Shown here piece after piece: positions 1-12,240 of a stretch of DNA of 64,000 nucleotides. This stretch comes from Saccharomonospora cyanea NA-134 (GTDB lineage: Bacteria; Actinomycetota; Actinomycetes; Mycobacteriales; Pseudonocardiaceae), in NCBI RefSeq assembly GCF_000244975.1, contig NZ_CM001440.1:2898325-2962324 (forward strand), written 5' to 3'. Position 1 is the first letter of the stretch, and each line of letters begins with the position of its first letter. Under the pieces are notes generated by a model. That model was given only the letters and a program-made list of their open reading frames with translations, was not told the DNA's origin and did not search any database. The translations under genes were made by a program, and so were the position numbers.

Positions 1-3000
1 TCCCGGCGAGTGCGGCGATCTCGGTGTCGGCGAACAACGCGCGCGGCCACGTGAAACGGATCCGCAGCGCGGTGCCGTCACCGTCGTCCCACGTCATCGC
101 GTCGACCATGAGGCTGTACGGCAGCGGAAGGGCGTCGCCCCCGGACCCGAAAGGTGTCGTTCCCGGCGGTGCCTGCCACGGCCGTTCCTCCGCCGGTGAG
201 GGGGCGAACTGGCCCAGGTAGTTCCAGCTGACCTCGGGCCGGGGTGCCGCGCGCAACTCCGGCTCCCCCGCCGCGGACAGGATGCCGTGGCCGAGACCGT
301 CGCCCTGGGCGCGCAGTTGTTCCTTGACCGCCTTCAGCGCCCGCGCCGGCGAGCCCTCGGGCACGGCGATCCAGGCGGGATGCACGGCCGTGAACCAGCC
401 CACCGTCTGCGACAGGTCCACCTCACGGGTCTCGTCGGGGCTGTGTGCGGGCCTTCCGTGGCTCTCCAGCGCCACGTACAGCTCGGGCGCCCGGCCGCGC
501 CACTGCCCGACCGCCCGGGCCAGCGCGGTGAGCAACACGGCGTCCGGTGTGCTGTGGTAGGCCGAGGGCACCGCCGCTAGCAGGGCGCGCGTGAGTTCGG
601 GGTCGAGCCGGAGCTCGTGGTGTACCGCGGTGGCGCCGGTGTCCCGGGCCGCGTCGTACTCGACTCGGGACACCGCCGACAACGGTTCGGAGGTTCCGGC
701 GTGGTCCGCGATCCGCCGCCAGTGCGGCAGCTCCGACCGCCGGCTCTCCGCCGCCGCGCGCAGGGCACGGGCCCACCCGAGAAACGGCTCCCCACGCCGG
801 GGCCTGGCCAGGCCGCCCGCACCGGAGGTCACGGCGGCGTACCCGGCCGACAGGTCGTCGAGCAGGATGCGCCAGGACACCCCGTCGACCAGAAGGTGAT
901 GGGCGACCAGCACGAGCCTGCCGAGCGCGTCCGGTCCGCGATCCACCCACACGGCGCGCAACAGCGGCCCGCTCCACGGATACAGTTCAGCGCGAGCGGC
1001 GGCGATCTCGGCGTCGACGAGGGCACGCACGTCCTCGCCGGGTCGCGCGGTCACGCGGGTGAGCACGTCGGCCGCGGTGACCGCGCCCGGTCCGGGTATC
1101 CGCAGCACCGGGTCGGGCTCGCCCGGGGCCAGGTGAGCCCGCAGCACGTCGTGCCGTTCGAGCAGGCCGTCCAGCACCGCCCGCCACACTTCGAGGGATC
1201 CGTCCGCCGGAACGCAGATCTCCGTCCACTGGCAGAAGTCCCGGACCGCCTCCACACCGCCGGGCGCTTCCGCGCAGCGGCGGAGCAGATCGAGCATCAC
1301 CGGGGTCAGCGGCGCGTCGCCGGTGGCCGGTCCGACGACGGTGCCACAGGCGTCGCCCGGGTCGCTTTCGGCGCAGCGGGCGGCGATCCCGGCGATCGTG
1401 GCGCCGTCGAGGACGTCCCGGGGCCCCAGCCGCAATCCCTGCCGGCGGGCACGCGAGGTCACCTGCAACGACACGATGCTGTCGCCGCCGATCTCCAGGA
1501 AGCGGTCGTCGAGGTTGATCCCGTCGTCGCCCAGTACCTCACGGACGATGTCGAGCAGCACCTCCTCGGCCCGGGTGGCCGGTTCTCGCGAAGGCGAGGC
1601 CGGGCCCGACTCGGGTGCGGGCAGCGCGGCCTCGTCGAGCTTGCCGCCCGGGGTGAGCGGCAGCCGGTCGAGCGTCACGAAAGCCGTGGGCACCATGTGG
1701 TCGGGCAGCGTGGCCAGCAGGTCCTCGCGCAGGGCGTCGGCGTCGACCGCCGCGCCCCCGGCGGGGATCACGTAGCCCACGAGCCGGCCGTCGCGGACCA
1801 GGACCGCGCAGCCCCGCACGTCCGGGTGCCGGGCGAGGGTCGACTCGATCTCGCCGAGCTCGATCCGGAATCCACGGATCTTGACCTGCCGGTCGGCTCG
1901 GCCGACGAACACCAACTGCCCGTCGGGCCGCCAGTAGACCACGTCCCCGGTGCGATACATCCTCCCGCCCCCCGGATCTCCTGGGGCACCGAACGGGTCG
2001 GCCACGAAGGCCTGTGCCGTCTGGCCCGGCCGTCCGAGGTAACCGCGGGCGAGCTTCGGCCCGGCCAGGTACAGCTCCCCCGGAACACCGACGCCAACCG
2101 GCTGTAACCCGTCGTCGAGGACGTAGGCGCGCACGTTCGGGTCCGGCCGTCCGATCGGGACGGTGCCCGACTCGCCGGGTTCGTAGCGCCAGGTCACCGC
2201 GTTGATCGTGGCCTCGGTGGGCCCGTAGGCGTTGAACAGCGCCCGGCGTCCCTCGCCCCAGCGCCGGGCGAGTTCCACGTCGAGCCGTTCGGCGCCGACG
2301 ACGAAGAACACGTCCGGGTCCACGGTGTGCTCCTCCGGCACCGCCGCCAGGAACGACGGCAGCAGGTTCACCCCGGTCACCCGCTGCTCGGCGATGTAGT
2401 CGAACAGCTCCTCGCCCGGCACGCGGACCTCCTCCGGCGCGACGACGAGTGTCCCGCCGGAGGCCAGCGGCACCATCGTCTGCCAGAACGCCACGTCGAA
2501 GCTCGTCGACGCGAAGTGCAGGTACCGGTCGTGCTCGGTCACACCGACGACGTCCTCCTGCAACGCGATCAGGTCGGGGATGCCACGGTGCGGCACGGCG
2601 ACGCCCTTCGGCCTGCCCGTCGTACCGGAGGTGTAGATGACGTAGGCGAGCGAGTCGTCGGTGAGTCCGGAGCGCGCGTGCTCGGGGTCGTCGTCGCGGT
2701 CCGTCGGCCGTGCCGGGTCGCCGAGCACGGCCGGGTCGTCCACCCGCAGCACCACCCCGTCGGACTCGCCGGGCACCGTGCCGCCGAGCGTCTCCAGCGC
2801 CGCGGAGTCGGTGACGAAAGCGACGGGCCGCGCGTCACCGACCATGTAGGCGAGCCGGTCACGCGGATAACCCGGATCGAGCGGCAGGTACACCGCACCG
2901 GCTTTCAACACGCCGAGCAGGGTCACGATCATCTCGACGTCCCGGCCGAGCAGCACGGCGACGGGATCCTCCTGGCGCACTCCGGCCGCGAGCAACGCGT

Positions 3001-6000
3001 GCGCGAGGCGGTTGGCCAGCCGGTCCAGCTCCGCGTAGGTGAGCCGTCGGTCCCGGCACACCACGGCCTCGGCGTGGGGTTTGCGCCGCACCCACGCCCC
3101 GAACTCGGCCAGGTACGGCCCGCGCGGGCGCTGCGGTCGCGTTTCCGTGCCGACGCGCAGCATTCGTTCGGTCTCGTCCGCGTCGAGCATCGGCACTCGC
3201 CCGACCGGGCGGCGTGGGTCGGCGACGAGTTCGGTCAGCAGCGTGCACAGCCAGCGCCCGTAGTCGCGCACGGTGTTCTCGTCGAACGCGTGCGGCTGGT
3301 AGCCGAGCCCCACGGTGATCTCGTCGTCGGGGATCACCACCACCGTCAGCGGGTAGTGGGTGGCGTCGCTGATCCGCACGCCGGAGAGCTCCAGTCCCGA
3401 CTCGACCGGCATGGGCCCGCGTCCGGCGAACGGGAAGTTCTCCATCACCAGCATCGTGTCGAACAGCTCGCCCACCCCGACCGCGCGCTGGATGTCGGGC
3501 AGCCCGAGGTGGTGGTGTTCGGTGAGTTCCACGGATTGGGCGTGTACGCGGGCGAGCAGCTCCTCCACCGGTTCGTGCGGAGCGTGGCGCACCCGGACCG
3601 GGATGGTGTTGCCGAGCTGTCCGATCATCGACTCGACACCGTCCACCTCGGCGGGCCTGCCGGAGACCGGGCAGCCGAACACGACGTCGCGGCTCCGGGT
3701 GAGCCTGCCCAGCAGCAGTCCCCACGCCGCTTGGAACACCGTCGTCACCGTGATGCCCCGCTCCCGCGCGAACGCGCGGAGCCGGTCGCTGAACTCGCGG
3801 CCGAGTCCGATCGTGGTCCGCCCGGGACGGTCCACCCGCGGCCGCACGGTGGTGGGGGCGAGCCGCGTGCCCTCGTCGATCCCGGCCAGCGCGGTGCGCC
3901 ACGCGCGCAGGGAGGCGTCCCGGTCGCGGTCGGCGAGCCAGTGGTGGTAGGCCGAGAGCGATGCCGCTGCGGGCACCTCCGGACCGCCACCGAGTTCGGC
4001 GTACAGGGCGAGCAGCGTGCGCCCGAGCAGCGGCATCGACCAGCCGTCCAGCAGCGCGTGGTGGTTGGTCAGCACCAAGCGGTGCTCACGCGGCCCCAGC
4101 TCGTACAGCCGGAACCGGAGCAACGGCGGCGTCTCCGGGTCGAACGGCCTCTCCAGCTCGGCACTGCAGTGCGCGGTGAGGATCTCATCCCGGTCCCCGG
4201 TGTCCCTCAGGTCGATCCGCTCCCAGTCCAGGTCGACGTCGGCGGGCACCACCTGCACGACCTCACCGGCCGCCGTGGTGGCGAGGTGAACCCTCAGTGC
4301 GGGGTGACGGCGTAGCAGCTCGCGGGCGGCGTCGGCCAGCCTCGCCGCGTCGAGGTCCCCGGTCAGCGACAACACCGCCTGCACGACGTACACGTCGGTG
4401 TCGCGGGTGTCCCTGGCAAGGGTGTGGAACGACAGCCCCACCTGCAGAGCCGTCGCGGGGAACACGTCGGCGATCCGCCGTCGCCGTTCCAGGGCGTCGA
4501 TGTCGGCCTGGTCGAGCCTCACCAGCGGCAGGTCCGACGGGGTGAGTCCACCGCCGTCGGGCCCGATCCGCGCCGCGTGGGCGGCCAGCGCGGCCAGCGC
4601 CGCCTCCCAGGCGTCCTGCAGCTCCCGAACCGTTTCGGCATCGAGCAACCGCTCCGCGGCCGTCCACTCGACGGCGAGCCGCGGGGCGCCGGTCTCACGC
4701 ACGAAGCAGTTGAGCGCGAGCACCTGCTCCAGCGCCTTGCCCGGAGGTTCGATCACCGAGAAGGCGTCGCCGTCCGGCAACCGCCAGTCCTCGCCCGCCG
4801 GGGAGGTGAATCGGCCCAGGTAGTTCAGCAGCACCTCGGGCGCACCGGCCGAGGCCAGTTCCGGTGCGATCGACGGGTCGAGGTGACGCAGCACCCCGAA
4901 GCCGACACCGCCGTCGGGCACCGCCCGACGGGCCTCCTTCACAGCCCGCAGCAACCGGCCCACCGCCTCGCCACCCGCGAGCGCGTCACGCAGTTCGGCC
5001 TCGGTACCCACCGTGTCGGCGGGGACGCGCACCGGGAACTCGCTGGTGAACCAACCGACCGTGTGGGACAGGTCCACATCCGCCGCCAGCGGCTCGCGAC
5101 CGTGGCCTTCCAGCATGATCGTCATCGCGTCGGCGGCTGGTGTCCCCCGGCGATGGTGCCAGTGACGCAGCGCCAGGGTGAGTGCCGCCAGCAGCACCTC
5201 GTCGGCACCGGCGCGGTAGGCGTTGGGGAGCGCGGTCAGCACCACGTCGGACACTTCCGGCGCGGCGAGGGTCACCGTGCGCCTCCCGGTGGCGGCGGTG
5301 TCGCGAGCCGGATCGAGGGCGGCACACCGCAACGGGCGGCAGTCGGGGTCAAGCGCCCGCCGCCAGTAGGTGAGTTCGGCGCGCCGGGCTCCGGTGCGGC
5401 CCTGCTCGGCCAGCAGTGTCGCGTGCCTGCGCCACGACGTTCCCCGTGTGGACCGCTCGACGGGCCGCCCGTCCCTGGCCGCCGTACAGGCCGCGTGCAG
5501 GTCGGGCAACAGCACCCGCCACGACACCCCGTCCACCACGAGGTGGTGAGCGAGCACGAGAAGCCGATCACCGGCTCCGTCGCGGGCCCTGACCAGCGCG
5601 ACACGCAACACGGCCCCGGCCGCCGGATCGAGCTCACCCGCGAGCCTCGCGGCGATCGCGGCCAGGCTCTCCTCATCCCCGATGGCCTCGATGGGCTCGG
5701 TGACCTCGCTGACGATCCGCTCGACGTCCCCAGCTCCGGAGGCTCCGGAAGGCAGCACCTCCAGCTCACCCGGTCTCCCGGTCAGCCGCAGCCGCAGCGC
5801 GGGATGCCGGTCCAGCACCGCACGCACGCCGGCCACCAGGTGCGGCACCCGCAGGGGCGAGGTCATCGACACGGCGGTCCACTGCGCGTATCCGGCCACC
5901 ACGCGCGGATCCGGATGAGGGTCGAGCAGCCCCCGCACGATGGGCGGTGCGGGCACCGTGCCGACCGGGTCGTCGACCACCTCACCGGCTCCGCTGTCCA

Positions 6001-9000
6001 GTTCGGACATGCGCGTCGCGAGGAAGCCGAGCTCACGGCGAGCCAGCAGGTCCCGTGGCCGGAGCTCGAACCCGGCCGCCCGGAGCCTGCTGCTCACGGT
6101 GATGGCGGAAATGCTGTCACCGCCGAGGGCGAAGAAGTCGTCGTCCGGCCCGGCCTCGTCGAGCCCGAACACCTCGGCGACCGTCGCGCACAGCAGTCGC
6201 TCCCGCAGCGTGGAGGCGGCGCGGCCACCGCTCGCCGAGCGTGGCGCGGGCAGGGCGGCCCGGTCCAGTTTGCCGTTGACGGTGAGCGGCAGCTCGGCGA
6301 GCACGACGACGGCCGCGGGTACCAGGTGATCGGGAAAGCGATCGGCGAGCGCGTCACGCACCGACTCGGGAGTGAGGACAGCGTCACGTTCCGGCACGAC
6401 GTAGCCGACCAGCCTCGGTGATCCGGTCTCGTGACGCACCAGCGCCGCCGCCGCGCTCACCCCGGACAACGCGCCGAGCGCAGCCTCGACCTCGCCGACC
6501 TCCACCCGGTGGCCCCGGATCTTGACCTGGCCGTCGGCCCGGCCGAGGTAGACGAAGCCCCTGCCGGGCACCCAGCGGGCGAGGTCGCCGGTGCGGTACA
6601 TCCTCCCACCCGTCACCCGGCCACCACCCCCCACGGAGGCGCCAGGCGCCACAATTCCACCCGTCACCCGGCCACCACCCCCCACGGAGGCGCCAGGCGC
6701 CACAATTCCACCCGTCACCCGGCCACCACCCCCCACGGAGGCGCCAGGCGCCACAATTCCACCCGTCACCCGGCCACCACCCCCCACGGAGGCGCCAGGC
6801 GCCACAGTCCCGGGCTCGCAGAACGGGTCCGCGACGAATCGCTCGGCCGTACCCGCGGGTCGGTTCAGATAGCCGCGCGCCAGTTGCGGTCCGGCCAGGT
6901 ACAGTTCCCCCACCGCGCCCGGCGGCACCGGCCGCAACGCGTTGTCCAGCAGGTAGACCCGCATCCCGGCGAGCGGATGTCCGATCACGGGCTCGCCCGC
7001 GTCCAGCGGCGCGCTCACACTGTCCACAGTGGCCTCGGTCGGGCCGTACATGTTGCGCGCGGCGATCCCGGACTCGGCGATCCGCCGCCACAGTGCGGGC
7101 GGGGTCGCCTCACCACCGAGTACCAGCAGCGACGGCCGGTGTGCGCCGTCGAGCAGTCCGGCTTCGACCAGTGGTGCGGCCAGGGACGGCGTGGTGTCCA
7201 CGACGTCGACGCGGTCACGTGCGAAGGCGGCCAGCAGCGCGTCGACGTCCTTCGTCACCTCGGCGTCGTAGAGGTGCAGTTCGTGCCCGCACAGCAGCCA
7301 CGACAACTGGTCGAGAGCGGAGTCGAAGGCGAACGAGTAGGTGTGCGCCACCCGCAGTCGCCGTCCCACGGGGCGAGCGGTGTCGGCGGTGTCCGCGATG
7401 ATCGTCGATCGGTGGTGGTGCAGCAGCGCGCGCAGACCCCGAACCGGAACCTGGACGCCCTTGGGCTTCCCGGTCGAGCCGGAGGTGTGGATGACGTATG
7501 CCAGGTGTTCCGGGTGGCGCTCGGCCGACAGCTCGTGCGGGGCGAGCGGGCCGTCCGGCAACGCGCCCAGTTCGGCGACCGTGGCCGGAGCGTCGAGCAC
7601 GAGTCGTGGCACGTCGGTGTCCACACCCGGCGAAGCACCCGAGGTGAGCACGAGTGACGGGCGCGCGTCGGCCAGCAGGGTCCGCAGCCGGTCGGCGGGA
7701 TGCGCGAGGTCGAGCGGCAGGAAGGCGGCGCCGGCGTCGAGCACCGCGAGCAGACCGACCACGAGGTCGGCCGAACGGGGCAGCGCCAGCGCCACCACGT
7801 CCTCCGCCCCGATCCCCCGGGCCCGGAGTGCGCGGGCGAGTCGATGCACGCGGCGGGCGAGCTCGGCGAAGTCCAGACGGTCGGCACCGTGCACCAGCGC
7901 CGTTTCGCCACTGCGGGTCGTGGCCAGCTCGGTGAGCAGCTCGGGGACGTCCCGTGGCGTGCCGGGTGGCGCGGCCGGGGTCCACGCGGCGAGCAGGTCC
8001 CGCCGCCTCTCCGGGGTGAGAAGCTCGACCTGCCCCACGGCGGGCCGCTCCGGTCCGGGGAGTTCGGTGACGAGTCGGCGAACGGCCGAAAGCCGGGCCT
8101 CGACGGCGTCCCGGTCGTGGGTTCGGGCGTCCACTTCGAACCCGAGCAACAGGCCGCCGTCCCGGGTTGGCAGGACGCTGAGGCCCATGTCCTCGGGCGG
8201 CCCGCCCGCGACGTTGCGCAGGACACCGGCCGCACCCGCGAAGTCGAGGGTGAGGTCGAAGGCCTTGAGGTTGACGCCGCAGCCGTGCAGCAACGCGCCC
8301 GCTCCGGGCACGGCCAGGTCGCGGGGCAGGTCTTCACCGCGGTAACGCTGGTGCGCACGCATCTCCCGCATCGCTTCGGCGACGCGTGCGGCCAGCACGT
8401 CCAACCGGTCCCAGCTCCGCACCTCCACCCGCAGCGGCAGCACGTTCACGGCCATGCCCGGGGTGCGCAGCTCGGCGGCGCTGGTGCGGCACATGAGCGG
8501 CAGAGCGAACACCACGTCGGTGCGTCCCAACGCCCGGTGCAGGAACGCGGCGTAGCAGGCGAGCAGCGCGTCGCCCCAGCTCACGCCCACCTCGTCGGCG
8601 AAGGCACGCAGCGCGGCGAACTCGGTGGAGGACAGCGCAGCCTGGGCGGACACGGTGTCGGACGGCGCTCCGGACGCGCCTGCGGTCCACTCCGCCGTCT
8701 CGGGCAGCGGGGTGAGCCGGTCGACCCAGTACGCGCGGTCCCGCTCGGGCCGGTCACCGGCGAGGTACTCCCGGTCGGCGCGGACGAACTCGGCGAAGGT
8801 ACCGAACGACGACGGTGGTGGCGCCTCGCCCCGGACGAGGGCGGTGTAGCGGGCCGCGGTCCGACGGGCGAGTATGGCCGCGCTGTAGCCGTCGAAGAGC
8901 AGGTGGTGCCCCAACTGGGTGTACCAGACCTCCTGCTCGGACAACCGGATGATCGTCTGCGAGTACAGCGGGCGGTCCACCATCCCACGACACGCCTCCG

Positions 9001-9373
9001 CTGCGGCGAGCCGCTCGCGCACGACCAGCGCGTCCGCCGCGGCCACCGGGTCGGGTTCAGTGCTGACGTCGAGCACGCGGGGCGGACTCACCGGCTCGTC
9101 GGACACCACCTGGCGCGGCCCGTCCGGGGTCTCGAAGAACCGCAGCCGCAGCGACTCCGCGTCACCGACCGTGCCCACCATCGCCTCGGCGAGCCGGTCG
9201 ACGTCGACGGGCTTCGGGCCGCGGATCTGCACGACGTCACCGACGAGGTAGTACGGCGACTCCGGCTCCAGCCGCTGCGCGTTCCAGATACCAAGCTGTG
9301 CACTGGTCAGCTCGAAAGCCGTACCGGCCGGAGTCCGCGCAGTCGTAGGGGCTTGCTCTCGGACCGTGCTCAC
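1..9373 (-). CDS. Non-ribosomal peptide synthetase, modules C-A-T-E-C-A-T-E (3' end beyond window)
   Basis: A GTG start at 9373 follows a GGGAG-like ribosome site; 3124 codons are visible with no stop before the left edge. Domains in order: C (about residues 15-430, HHLLFDG near 158), A1 (about 450-1020), T1 (GGDS, Ser1087), epimerisation E1 ([10 protein letters not shown] near 1274), C of the D-donor type (HHALLDGWS near 1771), A2 (about 2070-2570), T2 (GGDS near 2635) and a second E domain ([10 protein letters not shown] near 2830) cut by the edge. My reading of the ten-residue code is DSDDVGMVD for A1, sharing D278/V299/G301/D331 with some arginine codes, and DVWNVGAIN for A2, which I cannot assign. 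As the last gene of a DHB operon, its first C domain probably joins dihydroxybenzoyl from the free aryl carrier protein to a D-configured residue. A1 contains an odd 68-residue tandem-repeat insert. Family assignment is certain; substrates are not. Confidence 0.95.
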   Translation of the reverse strand, partial: MSTVREQAPTTARTPAGTAFELTSAQLGIWNAQRLEPESPYYLVGDVVQIRGPKPVDVDRLAEAMVGTVGDAESLRLRFFETPDGPRQVVSDEPVSPPRVLDVSTEPDPVAAADALVVRERLAAAEACRGMVDRPLYSQTIIRLSEQEVWYTQLGHHLLFDGYSAAILARRTAARYTALVRGEAPPPSSFGTFAEFVRADREYLAGDRPERDRAYWVDRLTPLPETAEWTAGASGAPSDTVSAQAALSSTEFAALRAFADEVGVSWGDALLACYAAFLHRALGRTDVVFALPLMCRTSAAELRTPGMAVNVLPLRVEVRSWDRLDVLAARVAEAMREMRAHQRYRGEDLPRDLAVPGAGALLHGCGVNLKAFDLTLDFAGAAGVLRNVAGGPPEDMGLSVLPTRDGGLLLGFEVDARTHDRDAVEARLSAVRRLVTELPGPERPAVGQVELLTPERRRDLLAAWTPAAPPGTPRDVPELLTELATTRSGETALVHGADRLDFAELARRVHRLARALRARGIGAEDVVALALPRSADLVVGLLAVLDAGAAFLPLDLAHPADRLRTLLADARPSLVLTSGASPGVDTDVPRLVLDAPATVAELGALPDGPLAPHELSAERHPEHLAYVIHTSGSTGKPKGVQVPVRGLRALLHHHRSTIIADTADTARPVGRRLRVAHTYSFAFDSALDQLSWLLCGHELHLYDAEVTKDVDALLAAFARDRVDVVDTTPSLAAPLVEAGLLDGAHRPSLLVLGGEATPPALWRRIAESGIAARNMYGPTEATVDSVSAPLDAGEPVIGHPLAGMRVYLLDNALRPVPPGAVGELYLAGPQLARGYLNRPAGTAERFVADPFCEPGTVAPGASVGGGGRVTGGIVAPGASVGGGGRVTGGIVAPGASVGGGGRVTGGIVAPGASVGGGGRVTGGRMYRTGDLARWVPGRGFVYLGRADGQVKIRGHRVEVGEVEAALGALSGVSAAAALVRHETGSPRLVGYVVPERDAVLTPESVRDALADRFPDHLVPAAVVVLAELPLTVNGKLDRAALPAPRSASGGRAASTLRERLLCATVAEVFGLDEAGPDDDFFALGGDSISAITVSSRLRAAGFELRPRDLLARRELGFLATRMSELDSGAGEVVDDPVGTVPAPPIVRGLLDPHPDPRVVAGYAQWTAVSMTSPLRVPHLVAGVRAVLDRHPALRLRLTGRPGELEVLPSGASGAGDVERIVSEVTEPIEAIGDEESLAAIAARLAGELDPAAGAVLRVALVRARDGAGDRLLVLAHHLVVDGVSWRVLLPDLHAACTAARDGRPVERSTRGTSWRRHATLLAEQGRTGARRAELTYWRRALDPDCRPLRCAALDPARDTAATGRRTVTLAAPEVSDVVLTALPNAYRAGADEVLLAALTLALRHWHHRRGTPAADAMTIMLEGHGREPLAADVDLSHTVGWFTSEFPVRVPADTVGTEAELRDALAGGEAVGRLLRAVKEARRAVPDGGVGFGVLRHLDPSIAPELASAGAPEVLLNYLGRFTSPAGEDWRLPDGDAFSVIEPPGKALEQVLALNCFVRETGAPRLAVEWTAAERLLDAETVRELQDAWEAALAALAAHAARIGPDGGGLTPSDLPLVRLDQADIDALERRRRIADVFPATALQVGLSFHTLARDTRDTDVYVVQAVLSLTGDLDAARLADAARELLRRHPALRVHLATTAAGEVVQVVPADVDLDWERIDLRDTGDRDEILTAHCSAELERPFDPETPPLLRFRLYELGPREHRLVLTNHHALLDGWSMPLLGRTLLALYAELGGGPEVPAAASLSAYHHWLADRDRDASLRAWRTALAGIDEGTRLAPTTVRPRVDRPGRTTIGLGREFSDRLRAFARERGITVTTVFQAAWGLLLGRLTRSRDVVFGCPVSGRPAEVDGVESMIGQLGNTIPVRVRHAPHEPVEELLARVHAQSVELTEHHHLGLPDIQRAVGVGELFDTMLVMENFPFAGRGPMPVESGLELSGVRISDATHYPLTVVVIPDDEITVGLGYQPHAFDENTVRDYGRWLCTLLTELVADPRRPVGRVPMLDADETERMLRVGTETRPQRPRGPYLAEFGAWVRRKPHAEAVVCRDRRLTYAELDRLANRLAHALLAAGVRQEDPVAVLLGRDVEMIVTLLGVLKAGAVYLPLDPGYPRDRLAYMVGDARPVAFVTDSAALETLGGTVPGESDGVVLRVDDPAVLGDPARPTDRDDDPEHARSGLTDDSLAYVIYTSGTTGRPKGVAVPHRGIPDLIALQEDVVGVTEHDRYLHFASTSFDVAFWQTMVPLASGGTLVVAPEEVRVPGEELFDYIAEQRVTGVNLLPSFLAAVPEEHTVDPDVFFVVGAERLDVELARRWGEGRRALFNAYGPTEATINAVTWRYEPGESGTVPIGRPDPNVRAYVLDDGLQPVGVGVPGELYLAGPKLARGYLGRPGQTAQAFVADPFGAPGDPGGGRMYRTGDVVYWRPDGQLVFVGRADRQVKIRGFRIELGEIESTLARHPDVRGCAVLVRDGRLVGYVIPAGGAAVDADALREDLLATLPDHMVPTAFVTLDRLPLTPGGKLDEAALPAPESGPASPSREPATRAEEVLLDIVREVLGDDGINLDDRFLEIGGDSIVSLQVTSRARRQGLRLGPRDVLDGATIAGIAARCAESDPGDACGTVVGPATGDAPLTPVMLDLLRRCAEAPGGVEAVRDFCQWTEICVPADGSLEVWRAVLDGLLERHDVLRAHLAPGEPDPVLRIPGPGAVTAADVLTRVTARPGEDVRALVDAEIAAARAELYPWSGPLLRAVWVDRGPDALGRLVLVAHHLLVDGVSWRILLDDLSAGYAAVTSGAGGLARPRRGEPFLGWARALRAAAESRRSELPHWRRIADHAGTSEPLSAVSRVEYDAARDTGATAVHHELRLDPELTRALLAAVPSAYHSTPDAVLLTALARAVGQWRGRAPELYVALESHGRPAHSPDETREVDLSQTVGWFTAVHPAWIAVPEGSPARALKAVKEQLRAQGDGLGHGILSAAGEPELRAAPRPEVSWNYLGQFAPSPAEERPWQAPPGTTPFGSGGDALPLPYSLMVDAMTWDDGDGTALRIRFTWPRALFADTEIAALAG
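6608..6806 (-). repeat. Four in-frame 51-bp tandem repeats inside an NRPS adenylation domain
   Basis: Copies start at 6608, 6659, 6710 and 6761. The first three are identical over 51 bases and the fourth (first in the protein) matches for 46. Each encodes 17 residues, [17 protein letters not shown], with GTV in place of GIV in the first protein copy. They sit at about residues 855-922 of the synthetase, between core A6 (LARGYLNRP, then RFVADPF) and core A7 (MYRTGDL), normally a short surface loop. The reading frame is kept on both sides. Confidence 0.97.
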
Positions 9374-9428
9374 TCTCACTCCCTGGATCGATCGGCCGGC
9401 ACTCGTCCGCCGGTGCCTGGGTGCGCTC

Positions 9429-10202
9429 TCACTCGGGCACGACCATCGGGGTGCCGGTCACCGGGTCGGCCACGACGACGCTCGGCAGGTCGAAGACCTC
9501 CTTCATCAACGCCGCGTCCACGATGTCGGCCGCCGCGCCCTCGGCGACGACGTGTCCCTCCTTCATCGCGACGAGGTGGTCGGCGAACCGGCAGGCCTGG
9601 TTGATGTCGTGCAGGACCGCGATCACCGTGCGGCCCTCGTCCCGCAGCCCGGCCAGCAGGTCGAGCAGCCGGTACTGGTGTGTGATGTCGAGGAACGACG
9701 TCGGCTCGTCGAGCAGCAGGTACGGCGTCTGCTGCGCGAGCACCATCGCCACCCAGACCCGCTGGCGCTGCCCGCCGGAGAGTTCCTGCACCGGCCGGTC
9801 GACGAGGTCCTCGATCCGCGCCGTGCGCAGGGCCTCGGCGACAGCCCGCTCATCCTCCGGTGTCCACATCGACAGCAGCGACTGGTGTGGGTAACGGCCT
9901 CGCGCCACCAGCTGCCGCACCTTGATGCCCTCCGGGGCCAGCGGGTCCTGGGGCAGGAACGCCAGTGAGCGCGCCAACGCCTTCGCCGGGTAGCCGCCGA
10001 CCTCCCGGCCGTCGAACGACACACTGCCCTCGGCGGGCCGCAACAGCCGCACGAACGCTCGGAGCAGAGTGGACTTGCCGCAGCCGTTGGGGCCCACCAC
10101 CGCCGTGAAGGCGCCGTCGGGCACGTCGAGGCTGAGCCGGGTCGACACGACTCGCTCGCCGTAGCGCAGCGTCAGGTCCTGAGCACGCAACCGGGCGGTC
10201 AC
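9429..10202 (-). CDS. fepC: Ferric-siderophore ABC transporter ATP-binding protein (FepC-like)
   Basis: ATPase subunit of an importer that takes up ferric siderophore. The 257-residue protein has Walker A GPNGCGKS (37-44), the signature LSGGQRQRV, Walker B YLLLDEP and the switch His in AVLHD, all normal for the FepC/FecE family. The GTG at 10202 overlaps the stop of the upstream permease (GTGA), so I prefer it to an ATG ten codons upstream that would lie inside the permease gene. It is the last transport gene before the NRPS, 55 bases away, so transport and synthesis are probably co-transcribed and iron-repressed from the box near 18,000. Confidence 0.95.
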   Translation of the reverse strand: MTARLRAQDLTLRYGERVVSTRLSLDVPDGAFTAVVGPNGCGKSTLLRAFVRLLRPAEGSVSFDGREVGGYPAKALARSLAFLPQDPLAPEGIKVRQLVARGRYPHQSLLSMWTPEDERAVAEALRTARIEDLVDRPVQELSGGQRQRVWVAMVLAQQTPYLLLDEPTSFLDITHQYRLLDLLAGLRDEGRTVIAVLHDINQACRFADHLVAMKEGHVVAEGAAADIVDAALMKEVFDLPSVVVADPVTGTPMVVPE

Positions 10203-11230
10203 GTCCGCCTCACCTCCTGGGCCAGCAGCCACATCAGATAGCCCCCGCCGATCGCGGTGGTGACCACACCGACGGGGAGGGAGACCGGGGCCAGCAGCAT
10301 CTGGGCGATGAGGTCAGCGGCCTGCAGCAGCACCGCCCCGGTCAGCGCGGCGGGCAGCAGCGGAATCCCCGGCGCCCTCGCGAGCCTGCGTCCGATCTGC
10401 GGCGCCGCGAGGGCGATGAACACGATCGGGCCCGCGACGGCGGTCACGGTCGCGGTGCAGCCCACGCCGATCAGCACCAGGAGCAGGCGCAGCCGGTCCA
10501 GACCGACCCCGGTCGCCACGGCCACCGCGTCGCCCAGCGCCGACTGGTGCATGGTGTGCGCCGCGAACGCCATGACCGCCAGCAGTCCGGCGATCACCGT
10601 GAACGGAACGGTCAGATCCGCCCAGTCGACACCGTTGAGCGAACCGGAGCTCCATCCCACGGCGGCGATCGCGACCTCGAGTTCGGCGCGCAGCACGATC
10701 CACGAGTTCAACGCGGTGACCATCGCGTTGACCGCGATGCCGATCACCACGAGCCGAAGCCCGGACAACCCGTTCGAACGCGACAGCAGGTACACCACGG
10801 CGGCGGCCACCAGTCCGCCCACCACCGAGCTGAAGGCGAGCTGCACCGACGAGCCCGCCAGGACCGTCAACGCGACGAGGGTGCCCGTGTAGGCCCCGGC
10901 GTCCAGGCCGATGACGTCCGGGCTGCCCATCGGATTGCGGGTCAGGTTCTGGAAGATCGCACCGGCCACGCCGAGCGCGGCGCCGAACACGATCGCGGCG
11001 GCCACACGCGACAGCCGCCACTCCACGATGACGACGCTGGAGTCCCCGGTTCCGGTCAACGCGGCCAGCACCTCACCCGGCGTGCTCCAGGTCGAGCCGT
11101 AGGAGAGCCCGACGAACGCGAGCCCCACCATGACGACGACGAGCACGCCCGCCAGCACCAGCGTCCGCCGCTCGACGAACCACGCTCGGCCCCGGAAGCG
11201 CACCGCGACCGTGCTCACCGACCCGCTCAC
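10199..11230 (-). CDS. fepG: FecCD-family ferric-siderophore permease (FepG-like)
   Basis: A 343-residue integral membrane protein with about nine or ten hydrophobic segments, typical length for the FecCD family. Family-like sequence is visible in the stretch NLTRNPMGSPDVIG (QxLTRNPLAxPxxLG-type motif) and near the C-terminus in PVSLPVGVVTTAIGGGY. It forms the second half of the membrane channel with the preceding homologous permease. The start overlaps the stop of that gene by four bases (ATGA) and its own stop overlaps the ATPase gene (GTGA), implying translational coupling. FepD versus FepG naming is by position only. Confidence 0.93.
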   Translation of the reverse strand: MSGSVSTVAVRFRGRAWFVERRTLVLAGVLVVVMVGLAFVGLSYGSTWSTPGEVLAALTGTGDSSVVIVEWRLSRVAAAIVFGAALGVAGAIFQNLTRNPMGSPDVIGLDAGAYTGTLVALTVLAGSSVQLAFSSVVGGLVAAAVVYLLSRSNGLSGLRLVVIGIAVNAMVTALNSWIVLRAELEVAIAAVGWSSGSLNGVDWADLTVPFTVIAGLLAVMAFAAHTMHQSALGDAVAVATGVGLDRLRLLLVLIGVGCTATVTAVAGPIVFIALAAPQIGRRLARAPGIPLLPAALTGAVLLQAADLIAQMLLAPVSLPVGVVTTAIGGGYLMWLLAQEVRRT

Positions 11231-12240
11231 AACAGCCCCGCCCCGTAACGCCGGACGGCCCAGATGAGCACGGGCCCACCGAGGAACGCGGTGACGATCG
11301 CCACCGGCACCTCGCCGGTGGGCAGCAGCACTCGCGAGATCGTGTCCGCGACGAGCAACAGGATCGGCCCGGCGACCATCGAGTAGCCGACGAGCCAGGG
11401 CACCGAGCCCACGGTGAGCCTGCGCAGCAGGTGCGGCACGATCAACCCGACGAACAGGATCGGTCCGGCCACGGCGGTGGCCGCTCCCGCCAACACCGTG
11501 ATCGTGACGAGCGTGAGCGTGCGGACCCTGGCGACGTTCGCGCCGAGGGTGTGCGCGACCGCGTCACCGAGCGCCACCGCGTTGAGCGAGCGGGCCAGCA
11601 GCAGCGCACCGACCAGTCCGGCGGCGATCGCGGCCAGCGGCAGCGTCAGCTCCGTCTGTTCCCGCCCCGCCAGTGAACCGACCGACCAGAACCGGTACCG
11701 GTCGAGCGTGTCCGGCGACACCAGCCGGATCCCCAACGACAGTCCCTGCAGCACCGCGCTGAACGCGACCCCGGCCAGCAGCAGGCGCAACGTCGAGTGG
11801 CGTCCCACCGCGTACACGAGCGCCGTGGCCAGCACCGCTCCCACCACCGCGGCGACGAGTTCCCCCACGGCCGTGGCCGCGAGGCCGAGCGCTGAGCCGA
11901 GGGTGAGCGCGAACCCGGCCCCCTGGGTCACACCGAGCACACCGGGCTCGGCGAGCGGGTTACGCGACAGCGTCTGGATCAGTGACCCGGCCACCGCGAG
12001 CGCCGCGCCCACCGCGATCCCCAGGAGCGTGCGGGGCAGGCGCACGTCGCGCACGATCAGGTGTTCGCCGGAGGCGTCGAACGCGAACAAGGCCCGGACC
12101 ACCTCGGCGGGTGGCACGGCCTCCGCGCCGACGGCGAAGCTCGCGACGCAGGTGAGCACCAGCATCGCCAGGCCCGCGGCGAGAACGCCCACACGGGCCG
12201 TTCTCGCCGCGGAACGCGGAGCTGGAGGTGCGATCGTCAC
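11227..12240 (-). CDS. fepD: FecCD-family ferric-siderophore permease (FepD-like)
   Basis: A 337-residue multi-pass membrane protein of the FecCD family. The LIQTLSRNPLAEPGVLGVTQGAG segment (about residues 86-108) is the conserved family motif, and the C-terminal LLPTGEVPVAIVTAFLGGPVL is the usual coupling and last-helix region. It pairs with the downstream permease to form the inner-membrane channel for a ferric catecholate. The gene overlaps its neighbours on both sides by ATGA junctions. Nothing in the sequence suggests loss of function. Confidence 0.93.
   Translation of the reverse strand: MTIAPPAPRSAARTARVGVLAAGLAMLVLTCVASFAVGAEAVPPAEVVRALFAFDASGEHLIVRDVRLPRTLLGIAVGAALAVAGSLIQTLSRNPLAEPGVLGVTQGAGFALTLGSALGLAATAVGELVAAVVGAVLATALVYAVGRHSTLRLLLAGVAFSAVLQGLSLGIRLVSPDTLDRYRFWSVGSLAGREQTELTLPLAAIAAGLVGALLLARSLNAVALGDAVAHTLGANVARVRTLTLVTITVLAGAATAVAGPILFVGLIVPHLLRRLTVGSVPWLVGYSMVAGPILLLVADTISRVLLPTGEVPVAIVTAFLGGPVLIWAVRRYGAGLL

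Noticed and set aside
617-2107. Long open frame on the plus strand, about 500 codons
   Set aside because: It is antisense to the NRPS, with composition (Arg, Gly, His, Val) expected from the third-frame shadow of a high-GC gene and no recognisable motif.
6608-6806. CRISPR-like array
   Set aside because: The repeats are directly abutting with no spacers, in frame within a coding gene, and no cas genes are near.
6591-6872. Plus-strand frame encoding a [16 protein letters not shown] repeat protein
   Set aside because: It is the antisense reading of the 51-bp repeat inside the NRPS gene; no promoter or ribosome site and no conserved context.
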